The notes under the pieces: model-generated | The model's database searches: none | What the model saw: the letters and a program-made list of their open reading frames with translations, nothing else | What the model was told of the DNA's origin: nothing | Part shown: positions 13,601-28,600 of the stretch, one piece after another | Numbering within the stretch: position 1 is the first letter of the stretch | Layout: each line of letters opens with the position of its first letter | Origin: Tanypteryx hageni | Lineage: Eukaryota > Arthropoda > Insecta > Odonata > Petaluridae | Direction: 5' to 3' | Length of the DNA: 64,000 nt | NCBI GenBank assembly: GCA_028673005.1 | Contig: CM054114.1 | Coordinates: forward strand, 122,479,307-122,543,306 | Translations under genes and position numbers: made by a program

Positions 13601-16600
13601 GTAAACTGACAGTTCGTTCACATTTTATCCTGTTTTTTTACGAGTCAATAAGAGTAAAATAATTCATTTATTAAGTTAAATTCTATACATTTTAAATAAC
13701 TTATAATTTGCTCAAATATTTCAAGTACATTTCTGCAAATTCTTTATGCTTTATATCTTATTATTTCGATTTTCATATTATTTTCAGCAAATATTTTGAT
13801 AATCATTTGGTCTCTCTACTGAAATTACTTAAACAGTTTAATTAAAACAAAGATAACTTCCAGAAACACTTATTTGATTGTGCATGAAAGCTAAACCAAA
13901 TCATAGCATATCTTACTGATTTTTCATATCGAAATCATATATATTTGGAATACTTTTATTATAAACCCATCATATTTGATGGGAAATTACGCTAGTAGAC
14001 AATAACAGGGATTGTGTTACTTTTGGAACATGCTATATTTGTCACCAGTTGAAAGATATTTGGTTTTTCAGCACTAAAATTTATTTGGTAAAAATCATGA
14101 TTCGAGCTCAATAATTTGCTTTAGGATATACAGTACTAGTACTAGTACAGTAATTAGTATCCTCCTGTTATCATTATATATCGACGACTCTTACAGAGGA
14201 GGAGGATATAACATACTAGTAGAAGGTGCTTGCATACTGCAAGCATTTCATATCACCTTGAAAAAACATTCATTTTTCAGACAGAATTTCATTATTACAA
14301 ATATTCTTTCAATTCTCCGCAGCGATTTCCGTTTTTCCCACATGTAAAAATAATAGTTTAAATCAATCCCCAAATGTTGCAAATTTAAAAGTTTTACATT
14401 TTTTTCATTATAAGGTACTAATGCTACACATTTGAGCCAAATTTTAAAGTTGTAGCACTTTTAGAAGTAAAATAATATTTTTCTAATTGTTTAAAATTTA
14501 AACATTTTTAACGGGTGCCGCAATATATATATGGAGAGATTGAAATGTTTATTTGTGTAAATGCACTGTTCTGTAAATAATTTGAAAATTGCAGCTTCCT
14601 AGCTCATCTCGTAGTACCTAAAAAATTATTAAACTTTAATGTCCAAATGGGGTTAAAACAACCCCTAAAGTTTACAATTTTAAAATTTTCGATTTTTATA
14701 GTTGGTTATGAGAAAAGTTCTATAATCTTGCAAAATTTCAGCTTCCTAAACTTATTAGATTGGTCTACACACTGGATTGCGTTTTCCCATGCTAACTTAT
14801 GGGAGATATTCCGGGGTCTTTGGAGTTGAACCCAACACACTGTAAGCAAAAGTGACAATAATTCCTAATAGATATTGCGGCCATCTAGCAACACTGAAAA
14901 TTTCATTTTTCTAGCTTACTGGCAAGTGCCCATAATTAATTTACGAAAATGGCGCAAGGCTTTTCTTATGGAAAAAAACGCAACTTTCGGAATTTCTGGA
15001 GTCGAACTTATGTCACTTAGGTGAGGAGTCTCATTTTATCTGAAGGTTTCTTCATCATATCTACAAAATTTAAAACTTTCAGCTCTCTAGCTCTTGTAGT
15101 TTGGGCTGGACATTAGTATCCTCCTATATGTTATCTATTATATATCGACGATTCTTACAGAGGAGGATATAACATATAACAGGAGGATACTAATGTTTAG
15201 GCACTTCCAGATGTGCTGGAGATTCGAAATTTTTTTCATAGGTAGGATTTTGTGCAAAACCGACTAGAAAAAACGAAAATTTTGAAAAAGTGCAGCAATG
15301 CGGCCGCTAAAAATTCGCAATTGTTTAAACAAATTTTCATGGTTTATGTATTTCCGAATGTGCTACGGAGTTGAAATTTTTTTGTAAGTAGAATTCCTAA
15401 AATAACGAAATAGGGAATATACAAATTTTGATATTTTAATTAGTTTGGCAGTTAAAAATTCTTCAAGTTTAAACAAATGGATAACTGTTTAGGTACTACG
15501 GGATGAGCTAGGAAGCTGAAATTTTCAAATTATTTAGAGAATAGTAAATTTGTGCAAATAAACATTTCAATTTTACCATATATGAATTGTGGCGGCCGTT
15601 AAAAATTATTTAAATTTAAACAATTAGAAAAATATTATTATACTTCTAGAAATGCTACAACTTAAAAATTTGGCTAAAATGTGTAGCATTAGTACCCCAT
15701 AATGGAGAGAGTGTAAAATGTTAAAAATTGCAACATTTGGGGATTGTTTTAAACTATTATTTTTACATGTGGGAATAACGAAAATCGCTGCAGAGGTTAA
15801 ATATTTAGAATTAAAAGAATATTTGTAATGATGAAATATCTGTCGGAAAAATGAGTGTTTTTTCAAGGTGAGATGAAATGCTTGCAGTATGCAAGCACCA
15901 ACTACTAGTATGTTATATCCTCCTCTGTAAGAGTCGTCAATATAATGATATGTAGAAACTTTTCTCGGGTACACAACCGGGTCAAAGTTTGATCTAGGAT
16001 CAACGTTTCGACGGCTGAAAGACGGAACCTGATTGGTGGGAGAAAGATGGAACCTGATTGGTGGGCGGGCGTATCAGACCGTTACGGCCTAAGAATTAGT
16101 ATATATAGCGGACAAAACACGTTTTTAGACATCCTGATGAAGATGGCAGAGTCAGCCGTCGAAATGTTGATCCTAGATCAAACTTTGACCCGGTTGTGTA
16201 CCCGAGAAAAGTTTCTACAAGCAATCCACCAGGAAAGCACCAGATCCTATAATGATATGGTTGTTTAACTGTGCAACTGGGGATGAAGCAAAGATTATTG
16301 AAATACTTGAATAGCTAAAAATTATAATTTTATGCAATGAATTGAGTGTAATAATGAAGATAATTTTAAATTGTTCACTAGTTGGTTTAGGTTACTCCTT
16401 TAAAAATGTTGATTTTTGCTTGATTTATCATTCTGTATTTGTCTTGTAAGATAAACTTAATTTGTTATTAATATTTTTGATAAATGTTATTTATTATTAA
16501 ATGGGGAATGGCAAATTTAGAGTCAAAAATTTTAAAGCAGGGCATGACCAAGATTTATTATGTAGTTTTCATGGTAAAACTTGTATAATTACTCATTTTA

Positions 16601-19600
16601 TGAATAAGTGATCATAGTCTTGAATAGCTCCTCTTATGGCAAACTTTTTGAATATCACAAGAAGTTACCAAAATGAAAAAATATTTGTCCAGTGGTGTCA
16701 TGGGAGCATTTTTACGTCTGTTAAATTATAAACAAATGTGCATCTCAAATATTTGAAAATGTTGCCATGAGAGTATGTTGATGAATTTTGCTTATATCTA
16801 CTAAAATATTGGCATTAGTGTAATAGAAACATTCAATTCCTTGTAATTTTCAATGCACAGTTGAACCTCTAATCTGGAATTCTGGGTTCCGGAAACATCC
16901 TTAGATCAGAACGGTTCTGGAATTCTGACTAATCCAAAAAAATATCCTTGTTCCAGAAATATTGCATGGATTGGATTTTGATTTTCCCATTTCCTGTATT
17001 TCCACAGCTTATGAAATAATTTTAAAATGTTAAAAATGCCCATGAAACATTTAAACTGTTGGTTTCATCTTTGAACCCATTCAAATATGATAAACCACAT
17101 TGTTTGTATGAGGGACCTCATACGTAGACATATACATTTTTAATAACTTATATTAACCTCACCCACATATGCAAGTATAGTTTTTTGTCAGTTTGTAGAA
17201 GGCCTCATAAAATCATTAACCACTTCCCTGATGAATTTTTTAAAAATGGTTCATAAAAAGATTTTTTTGTTTTTGTTTCAGAAAGTTTGCAAGGAGTTTA
17301 TTATATAGATACATTCATTTTTTCTCGGTGGAATATTAATCAACTTATTCAAAATAGAAAAAAGTCATATTTTATTCAAAATATGGGTTTTTGCAAATTT
17401 CTTGATACATATAATGAACACATTTTTAAAGTAAAATTAGTAAGCAATAAAAAATAACTGAAACAAACATTTACAAATACATATTAATACAATAACATCC
17501 TGAATTTAATTTTTGTATAATGAACCCTTACATTTTTTCTGTAAGCATGAAAACATTATATCATAAATACACTCTCTTCCTCCTACTGTTCTTCTGCCAA
17601 CCATACAACACACACTCCTGGGTTGGGTTCTTTTTTTCTGTTGAGGGAATGAATTCAGGGAAGTGGCTACCTGAGAGCCAAGTGGGATGGGGCACTACCA
17701 AAGGTCTCCCTACCCCAGGGGATGTAATTTTGGGATGGTATTTTTCAATTATATCCTCAATAAGTACCAATATGTAATCTAAATGCACTTTAGTTCCTCC
17801 TGCTTTCTTATATAGTACATATGAATTCCAAATTGCTAATTCATATAAGTGGGAAAACTACTTCTTTCCACGTTTCCGTGCTGCAATGCCATGGCGTTAT
17901 ACCTAAGGAATGGAAATTAGCGTTTATAACTCCGCTACATAAAGGCGGGAAAAAAGACGACCGAGAAAACTACAGGCCGATTTCACTAACCTCAATATCT
18001 TGCAAGATTCTAGAGCACATCATCGTTAGTTCTGTGATGGACTTCTTAGATAGCCAGGACTTGCTCAGTATATATCAGCACGGTTTTAGGAAGGCAAGAT
18101 CTTGTGAAACTCAGCTCGCTTTGTTTGCACATGATATACTACGATCCGGTGATCGAAAGACCCAGCTAGATGCAGTTTTTCTTGACTTCAAGAAGGCATT
18201 CGATAAAGTCCCTCATATTAAGTTATTGAAAAAATTACAAGCCTGTGGAATAAATCGAAAGATAATCGAGTGGAAACTAGGATTCATCAAACGGATAGTA
18301 GGTAAAAGCGAAGAAAAAGTCAAAGAGACATGTTACTTTTCTTTAGTTAGACCGCTGCTAGAGTATGCGTTGAGCATATGGGATCCATACGAGAAAGGAT
18401 TAATCGCCGAGTTAGAGAAAGTGCAGCGAAAAGCTGCTAGATTCGTCAAAAATTGTTATGATAGAAATAAAAGCGTTACAGGCTTGATACAGGACTTAGG
18501 ATGGGAATCACTAGCTGAGCGCCGATCACGTGCTAGGTTAAAACTTCTTGAAAGATTTAGAACGAGTACTTTCTCCAGTGACGTCGAAGAAATAATAAGA
18601 ACTCTCACCTATATCGGTAGAATGGACCATCCTCGTAAAATAAGAGAGAGAGCCTGTAGGACAGAAAGATACAAAGGCTCATTTTTCCCTAGAATGATAG
18701 CTGAGCAGAATAAAACTTGCGATCAAAAGTAACCTCGCGTAGGGCCATAAACCAAGGCCTAATTTTGGAGTTTTCCCTTTGGTGTTAATACACCCCCTGC
18801 CACACACCCTTGCGGTGGCTTGCAGGGTAAACTGTAGATGTGGATGAAGCAAAAAATCACTCTATCCCAAGTATACTCGGGATAGTCACAATTTTCGCCT
18901 ATCGTGAGCCCGAATATACTCGGATTATCAGGGAAGCGGTTAATAACTCGGAACCAGTAAGAGATCCTGATAGATCAAAGGCTGGTTGGTTTGAGAATTT
19001 AAATGTTTTATGTAATATTTCACTTTGTCAGGGTATACAATCAGAGGCAGATGGTGGATTTTTGGGGCCCTGGGCTGTTTTTTTCAGAGCCCTCAACATA
19101 AACATAATATAAGAACAATCTCCTTAAATAATGAACTAAGAAATCAGGTCACGCTCAACTAATATGAACTATTTGCAGTCGTGTCATTAAACTTGAAGAT
19201 TTTATTGTTGTCTCAACCCTTATGCTATATGCATAAGGAAAGCATGCTTTGAATGCTATAATAAGAGAGAGAGAGGGAGAAAAAAGGAGAGAGATGGTGT
19301 GAGAGAGAAGAGAGAGGGAGAGAGATATAGATAATGTTCCTTATTAGGGTGAGATTGAGACTATTTTTCCAAAGAAGGAGAGAGAGGGAGAGAGATAGTG
19401 AGGAAGATGGAGAAAAAGAGAGGGATACAGAGGAGGAAGAGATAGATATTTATTAGGGTGAGATAGAGACTAGGAAGTCTGTTTTTCCAGAGAAGGAGAG
19501 ATAGTGAGGAAGATGGAGAAAAAGAGAGGGATACAGAGGAGGAAGAGATAGATATTTATTAGGGTGAGATAGAGACTAGGAAGTCTGTTTTTCCAGAGAA

Positions 19601-22600
19601 GGAGAGATAGTGAGGAAGAGAGAGGGAGGGTGACAGAGGAGGGAGAGATAGATAATGTTCTTTATTAGGGCGAGATTGAGACTAGGAAGTCTAATTTTCA
19701 AGAGAAGGAGAGAGGGAGGGAGAATGGAAAGGAGGATGGAAGAGAAGAAGAGAGAAAAGGAGGAAGAATGGGATGTGCCTTAAATTTAATACTTTATCCA
19801 CGCATACCCATCATATTAGATGGCAATTATGCTAGTAAATGATATAAATAGATGATACAATAATAATCACAAAAAGAGTATTTTGTATCTATTTATTTTG
19901 TATTTATTTATTTTGTATTTTTGATGACTTCCCACTTTTACGTGATTTAACAAGGCAAACCTACATACATACTGTTGTGTATTCCCAGCCATTCTTCCCG
20001 AGTATTATGAATAAGTAAAGAGACACTCGTGGAATACTCTTTTATTTAAAAATGGCAGACCTCTTAAAACTCCAACAAAGCAAATCAACAATGTCACGTA
20101 AAACATCAACAAGATAAACATAGCAACTAATAACATCTTAAAGATCGGTACATTGCTCCCCCTCCCGGTGAAGATCGTCCCGATCTTCTGAAATTCCATT
20201 CCCATCATAAGGGCAAAGATGATGTAGATGCACGACCTTGAATTTGAACCGACAGCTCCGGCGTATGCAGTAGACCAGGTTGTTGATCCTCTTCATAACC
20301 GTGTATGGTCTCTCCCAATCCCTCGGTAGTTTTGGGGATCAACCCTTCCTTCGGGATGGGTTGAATAGCCATACCTGATCGCCCTAACTGAAACCTCTGC
20401 CGGCCTTCATGCGATCGCTCTCCTTCTTCAATCTTCTTCGCGCATAAGTGTGGGCTGTATAGATCCGTTCCTCGCGTAATCTGAAGTGGATTTTTGCTGG
20501 CCTGGTGACAATCCAAATATTAGATCTGCAGGTAGTCGGATGTCCCTACCAAAAACCAAGGATGCTGGACTTCTCCCGGAAGTTTTGTGTACGGCTGATC
20601 TGCATGCCTTGAGCAGGAAAGGTATGTGGTGGTCCCAGTCCGTCTGGTGCTCATTGATGTGCATCCGTAGATGGGTCTCGAGCGTCCTGTTAAAACGTTC
20701 GACCATCCCATCGGACTGCGGATGTAACGGCGTTGTGTGCGTATTCTTGATACCCAACAGCATGCTTACCTCGGAGAAAATTTGGGATTCAAACTGTCAT
20801 CCCTGGTCTGAATGTAGTTCAAAACGGACACCATAGCGGCAGAACATAGTTGTCACCAGTGCTTCTGCTGTAGTCGGAGCCTCCTGGTTTGGTATTGCTA
20901 TCACCTCAGGCCATTTCGTGAAATAATCAATAGCAACTACTAAATATCGGTTACCCTTGTTAGTAACCGGAAATGGACCTGCGATATCGATGGCTACTCG
21001 CTCAAACGGTATCCCCACATTATATTGCCTCATAGCTCCGCGAGTGCGTAACTGCGGCCCCTAACTTGTCACGCAGTCACTACACCTTCTACAGAATTCT
21101 TCTTGCATCGGGCCAATAGAATCTCTCCCCCACCTTTCTTAATGTTTTCGCGACTCCAAAATGTCCTCCACTACATCCTGCGTGTAATTCACTCAAAATG
21201 TCTTCAACCATTGACCTAGGGATCGCGATTTGCTCTATCTGGGTCTTCCCATTGGGAACGATAGTTGTGCATCGCAAAGTGGCTTCCTTTGCATCAACTC
21301 AACTGCAACTCCCTCATTCCTCAGGGCACTGTCTTCTCGACAATGCATCTGCATTACCATGTTTCCCACCTTTTTGATGCTTAATTTCGAAGTTGTACTG
21401 TTGCAGTCGCTCAATCCACCAGGCTATCTGACCTTCTGGGTTACCAAAATGCAGAAGCCAATTCAATGCAGCATGATCAGTCTGTGTGAGGAATGCCTGA
21501 CCATATAGATACTTGTAGAAATGTTCTATGCTCATTACAATAGCCAGTAGCTCCCTTCTGGTTATGCAGTAATTTCTTTGTTTTTGACAACGACTTGCTA
21601 AAGTATGCTATAACCTTTTCTTCTCCCTCTTGTTCCTGAGATAATACCCCTCCAATGCCGGAATTACTGGCATCGGTATCGAGGACAAATTTCCCTTCCG
21701 ATCTCGGACAACTGAGTATTGGGGAAGTGCATAGCATGGTTTTCAGTTGCCCAAAGGTGTCCGCACATTCAACGGTCCAATGGAATTTTTCCTCCCTCTC
21801 CGTCAGTTGATGCAACGGCCTTGCGATTTCAGCGAATCCTCTGATGAACCTTCTGTAATACCTGCAAAGTCTCAGAAAGCTACGAAGTTGGTGAATATTT
21901 GTGGGAACAGGTCACTTCTCTATCGCCTCAGCCTTAGACGGATCTGTACGCACTCCTTGTGTGGAGACGATATTTCCCAAGTATTTCACTTCCTTACGGA
22001 GAAGCTTGCATTTTCTTGCATTAAGTTGCAAATTTGCTCCACTAATTCGTTGGAAAATTTCTTCCAAATGATTAAGGTGCTCTTCAAAGCTTCTCCCAAT
22101 CACAATGATATCATCTAAGTATATAATGTACGTCTTCCAAGTTAGCCCTTGTAAAACCTCCTCCATCAGTCTTTGGAAGGTAGCAGGGGTGTTGCATAAC
22201 CCAAATGGCTTAACTTTAAATTGATATAAACCAGTCCCTATTGAAAATGCTGTTTTTCACGATCTTCCAGTCTAACCTCAACTTGCCAATATCCACTCTT
22301 CAAGTCCAAAGTGCTGAACCAACCAACATTCGCAAATGTGTCTAAGGTATCATCGATTCGAGGTAGAGGGTAACAGTCTTTCTTCATCCACTCGTTTACT
22401 CTACAATAGTCCACATAGAATCTTGTCATGCCGTCTTTCTTTTGTATGAGGACAAACGGCGACAACCAAAGGCTTGATGAAGGTTCTATTATGTCTTGGC
22501 GCTGTATTTCCATAATTATGTTCTCTGCTTCTTCCCGTTTTGCTTAAGGAATCCTTCTTGGTACCTGCTTAATCGGAGAGTGGTCTCCTGTATCAATCAG

Positions 22601-25600
22601 ATGTTCAATCATCCGCTTCCACCCAAGTTTTCATCCTTCACTTGCGAAGATGTTCTGGTACCTGCAAAGTAATCCTTCCAATGCAGAGCATTAATGCATG
22701 TTGAGCTTACTTCTAATTTTTAACAAGAAATTCGAATCTGAAAATAAATATACATTTTATCAAAAGTATGACCATTTTTATTTTCATCAAAAACCTCTTA
22801 AAAGTTAGCCCAACATGTCTTCATTGTTGCCATAAAAACACCAATATGGAAGTATTTTCCATTGGATTGCTACAAGGTAATAAGTATTCCCGTGCAGAAG
22901 ATGGAATGCACTGCCTGCCATGAGGGGGTTGTCGGCTGGATGGAAACCACTTTCCTGAAAAGAAAGAATCAAAGAAAGAAAGAATATAACAGGCAGTGAA
23001 ATTTTGAAAAATTATCGTAATCAAGATAAAATGTCGTTCATAGGATGTTACGAATATCATCATTCATCAGGAAGTGTTTTCGCTTGCTTTGTTTTGGAAA
23101 TAGGAAGCCATCAGGTGCAAAAGAGTACCTCTTGGTAAGAAGCCGCCCATCTTCCGTTGGAATAAATGCATGTTGCTCATGTGTGGCACTGCCTTTGCTT
23201 GGTCAAATCAGGTTTGAAGAATCTGTTTTGCTGCCGTGTAGTCTGCCTTGCTGCTGTAGAAAATGACTGTGTTGGTAAGGTTTTCTTGTGCCCAATTGTA
23301 CAGAGCCAGAGGTGATAGAATCTGCTGATTTGCTGGTAGCTGCAGGCTGGCACACGCTGCAAATCTTTTCAGATTTCCTCTAACCCCATCACAAGGCCCT
23401 TATCCATGAACTGTGGCATGGAAATGCCACTCAGCGCATATGGAGAAGTCTTCTTCGTGTTTAAGTAGGCTTGCGAAATTATATCTGTTGGGAAGCATCA
23501 TCAGTAAAGTAAATAATTTTTTTAGGATGGAAGTGTTCTTTTCAGATAATAACTATTATGTTTTGGCACTCGTAGACAGCAGCTGTGTCATGGGAGATAT
23601 TGTTCGAGAGTGTGGTGAAACTCCTGTGCTTCAACTTATTTCATCCCTTGAAGTAGAGAACAACAGTATGTATGGATACTTGTTCATTGTTCCAGTGGAA
23701 TGCTCGAGATGCATCTTGCGCTACAAATGCATAGTTTTCCACAAAGTCACATAAAACTACGGACTCTTTATCTTTTAATGTGGCTTTTCTGTGTGCCAGG
23801 TACAGTGCTTGCTTTTTAGCTAATAAGTCATTTGTTCTATGTATACCAAGTTTTTCATTTAAGTCCTGAATAAAGTCATTGGAAGCCATGATTTCTGTTT
23901 TAAGTGTCACATGATCTGCTGTCTGCCAAACTTTGTATTCTACAGTGTCAATTTCTTTTTCATCAAGTTGGGCTTTCAGGTGATCTGCAGCATGCGCCGT
24001 ACCGGGGCATTCATGACAAAGTCCCAAATGGCATTCTAAGTTGGATCAGCATACATAGTTAGCTGTAAACAGTCTTTGTAGGATTTTAGAATTGTGCCAA
24101 TCATTTCGGTTAGGTGCGAGATGTTGCAAACTTCTAACATAAGTTTGACATTTTGATGTGGCCCGCTAGCTTCTGTGGGAGTGCAGTTGCTTGGACGTAA
24201 CTGGGCAAATTTTGAAAATCCAACAGCGAAGTTTGGGTAGCATATTGACAATGTAGCTCTTTAAGATTGCACAAAACAAGTCTTTTTTGAAAGTGTACTC
24301 TTTTGCCATCGTTTATTTTCACAGATTCAAAGTCCTTTGTGCCTACCATAAGATGACTATTTTCATAAAAAACTCTCACTAGAGCAGCAGTCTCTCGGGG
24401 CAGTGTCTTTCCGGGTTTAGGGTTTGGTGATGCCAATATTCCATTCTTAGAAACCAAATCTCTTGCCAATCTTACCATTCTTCTTGAGGCACAAATTCCA
24501 TTGCAGTCTTTCTTAAAGTCCATGATTTGGGTGCAAGAGTCAAGATCTGAACCTTTTCCGAACCTATTGTTGATTTTTCTGCAAATTTTTCTTTAATCTG
24601 TCCAAGTATCTCTTCTGGAGTATCATCTTCATTTGATTTTGAAAATGAACTCGAAAACGCTGCCATCATGGCTTGACTCTCTCCTCCTTGTCCTTTCGAT
24701 ATTTTGTATATTTAATTTTCTTTTGCTTAATCGGTGTCTTTCCCACCAAGGGAAGTGTTATGTTCAATTTGTCAATGTCATCTTCAGAAAATTCCACACC
24801 ACTAGAAGAAACTGTTTCAGTTGGTTTGTGACTTGATGAAGGGCTTGGAATATCTTCACTCATGTCATCAGCACTTTGGTAAAAAATAACTGGGATTGTG
24901 ATTAGTGTTCAAGAAGTACATAACTTTAACGAAATTGTAGACATTTTGTTATGTGTGAAATAAATAATAAATATCGAACTGTTTAAAATAAAGCTGTTGT
25001 ATGTTATGCATCACCTGCCAGCAAAAAAATGATGCCACAGTCTTGAAGTGCAAACTGTTCTCTTAATTTCGTCGCAAAATCTTAAAATTAAGAGACTTGT
25101 TAGTCATTATAAACAATTACTTTGGTGTCCTTTTGCTTAGCATTATTTCATTAAATTTTTATTTTACATGTTGATAACTGAAAGCATTTTGGAAATATTT
25201 TATTTTGCAGATTTGTTTATCGCAATGATTCCGAGGAATGGCAAGCAGTGCATTCTGTCTTCTGCACGGGAATACTTATTAGCTTGTAGCAATCCAACGA
25301 AAAATACCTCCATATTGGTGTTTTTATGGCAAAAATGAAGACATGTTGGGCTAACTTTTAAGGGGTTTTCGATGAAAATAAAAATGGTCATACTTTTGAT
25401 AAAATGTAAATTTATTTTTCAGATTCGAATTTCTTGTTGAAAATTAGAAGATAGCTCAACGTGCATTAAATGACGTGAAAGCGCATTAAAGACCATAAAA
25501 TACATTACATAAAATACATACATCTTCTTCCTGATTACTTGATTTAATTAACTGTTTTATTGCTCTTAACAGTATACCGCCACTCCAATTATTAAAAACA

Positions 25601-28600
25601 AAATTCCTGATTGGTAGGCAACCACGCCTTACAGGAGCAAACTGTTTCTACCTAATGTACAGCTCCATGTGCCCTACAACCTATCCCAATTTGGTAAACA
25701 TTATAAACATCGAGGGAGAAAAGTGATCCGGTTGACATGGAATGCCCCATAAGTGGTGAATTCCAAATGTTGTGTGGCCGTTTGTTATGATAACTATCGA
25801 CTTCTCTTCTGTTTTGGATGTTTGATGGTAAAATATATCAAGTTTGAGTCTGGCAAGACAAATTTTAAAATCATGACACATAATTTCGTATAATATGTAT
25901 TGGTGAAAAATCAACACTTATTGATGATTCGTCGAATATAAAAGTTTTTAAAATTCGATGATTATTGACATTTACCGATTATATCGAATCCCACCAAGTC
26001 TATGTATAACCCAGATCCTACTGTGCTACTCCCAATCGTCCCAAAATGTTTTGGCACCATGCGGTGCACTAACGCCGGACTGATACTGCCTTTGATGCGA
26101 TTCTCCGGTAAATGCCGAATTACTCGTAACTTTTGCCAGATTGGTCAGGACTGCCTGATAATGATCGAAGTTGGATAATCGATTGCCAAATAATCGATGA
26201 TCTACTGTAAATCAAAACTTGCACAATTTTTCGCATCCTTCAGCAATTCTCTGTCTGACTGTCATTTAACAACTGTCCAAAATCTGGTGAAAATGTGCAG
26301 CAGTATGAATTTCCACTAGAGATTACCAACTGAGTCATTTTATTTCTTAAGAACAAAAGGTAAAAAATAAAAAAAAATTGTTTTGTAGTAAAAAGTAAAA
26401 AATAAATTTTGACTTATAAGACTTTATTTAAAAAGTAAACATGTAAGATACCTTGGCTAAAGCAGGCGAAAATGTTTCCTTAAAAATTTTCAGAGTTCTG
26501 GTTTGTGAAGGGAGAATGTGCTCCCTTAACCCCTCAACGCCGTCAGGCATACTATTATGTCCTGCAAAAACTGTCCAATCAGCCGTCAGGCGTACTATTA
26601 CGTCCTGTGGCAGCCCTAAGTTATTTTATCTTTTGACGCTAGAGACTTCTTTAAATCTAAATAACCTATATATATTTTGAAAGAGGAAGCTTAGTTTTTC
26701 CTATCTATGTTTGTCCTGTATTTTTTTCTCTTTTAAAAATTATACAATCAATGTTGAATTTTGCTATAAAATTTTCAATTTTGCTATGATATGATGGTGT
26801 TTCTCTGCATAAAAGTTGCTTTTCAATGCAGCAAGGAACCTTTCCTTGGTGTTTGAAATGCAATGTAGGAACTGTGTATCATTTCAAAGGAGAGCACGTT
26901 TTTTCTCCTCTTTGTTCCTGGTGGAGATATTTGGCTTATAACATGCCGCAAAGGTCTTCGTCGGTATGTAAAGAAAGAAAGGAAAACATCTTATGTCTGT
27001 CTATGCACAGCTTATTACAAATGTTTACAATGCAATTGATGAAGAATGGAATTAGGTTGAGTAAAAACATTTCTGTAAACATTCCCTTCCATTACTGCAC
27101 GATCCTTCGTTCATCGCTTCATAGGAGAGCGTCAACGTCAAAACAGCTGATTGCAAAATCCAAGGCCGACATTCTTCCGATAATTTAGTGCCATGCCTCA
27201 AAGAGAGGCATTTTGTGAGAAGGATAATATCTGTCATATAATTTTCAAGACCTTTAGAATTTTATTTTTATCTCGACAAAAATTGCGGGGAATTGAGTAT
27301 ATCTATTTGTAAGTATTTGTTTACATGTAATATATGTTTAGTTTTGTGATAGAATTTAATTTTTACCATGGACCTACTGATTTTTGGTTATGTGAATGCG
27401 TTTTATGAGAATGTTTTTATATTTTCTTAACAGATACCTGCACTGGATAGATCTCCTAGGAAGGAAAAAAAGAAATTTCTCTCTTTTTTGTGTGCGAGAA
27501 GCATTTTGAGAGGAAATGTTAAGCCTCACTTGTTGACATATAATATACGTTTAGTTTTGTGATATAATTTTAACTTTTACCACGGACCTACGGATTTTCG
27601 GTTTCTAAAGTTGACCCATAAATACCTGAGGAAAGGGAACCCACCAAATTGGGCTCCTTTTCTTTGACATTTGAAAGAAGATGAGGTCTGTTTTCCTCTT
27701 CAGATAAGTGCTTCGCTGTTGTGCTAGCAGGGCCAAAGCAGCGATGAAGCGAGTAGGCAAGAAATCACGAAAAGCTCTTCCATATATTTACACAATAGAT
27801 AACTAGAAGTGTTTACTAAGCTATAAGGCATTTCTTGCTGAATCCAATTACGCATGTGTAAATTTTCTGAAAATATTTGGGAAGGACCTATAAGCTAAAG
27901 TTTTCCGTGTTTTATACAACGTCATATCTCCCTTTCCAATGAACGAAATGCAACCAGTTCTTCTATGTGACTTCTGTAATGACTAAGAATGATGACTGTA
28001 TAACTAAAACGTTTATATTATAAATAATCTTTTAATAAATCAATAATACTACATTTACTTAAAAATTTCCAGTCAAGACATGAAAAAGTTGAGATGCGTA
28101 AAACTTTTCACCTAATTGGTTTAGATGGGTAGACTTGCAGAATGAAATAGTTACTAATTTAAGCTATTTTTTTATTAAGATTGCACATCAATATCTTATA
28201 TATATTTTCTGGTGCTGAATGTTATATATAAAGCGTGAATGCACGCCGGAAAATTAGTGATTGGTGTACATTCTCTTCTATTCCAACAATCTTTGTATGT
28301 AAAATATTTTAGGCAAAATAGATATTTACAAATTTCATGTTTTTCATAGATCCACAAAAAAATTCAGAAAAATCAAGAGAAAACTTCTCAAGTTATGATT
28401 ATTTTAATATTTTCGAACGTTTTTGCAACGCAATCGTGAAAATTTAAAAACCTCATCCGGCCATACGGGTGGGATTTAATAAATCTCCTCCGGGCTTGAG
28501 GGGTTAAAATGTAGATTCTCATTAAAATTTTACCATCCATGAAAAATTCATTCCTCTAACTTTATTCCATCAATTTCTTGCTTGTCAATCTCACTATTTG

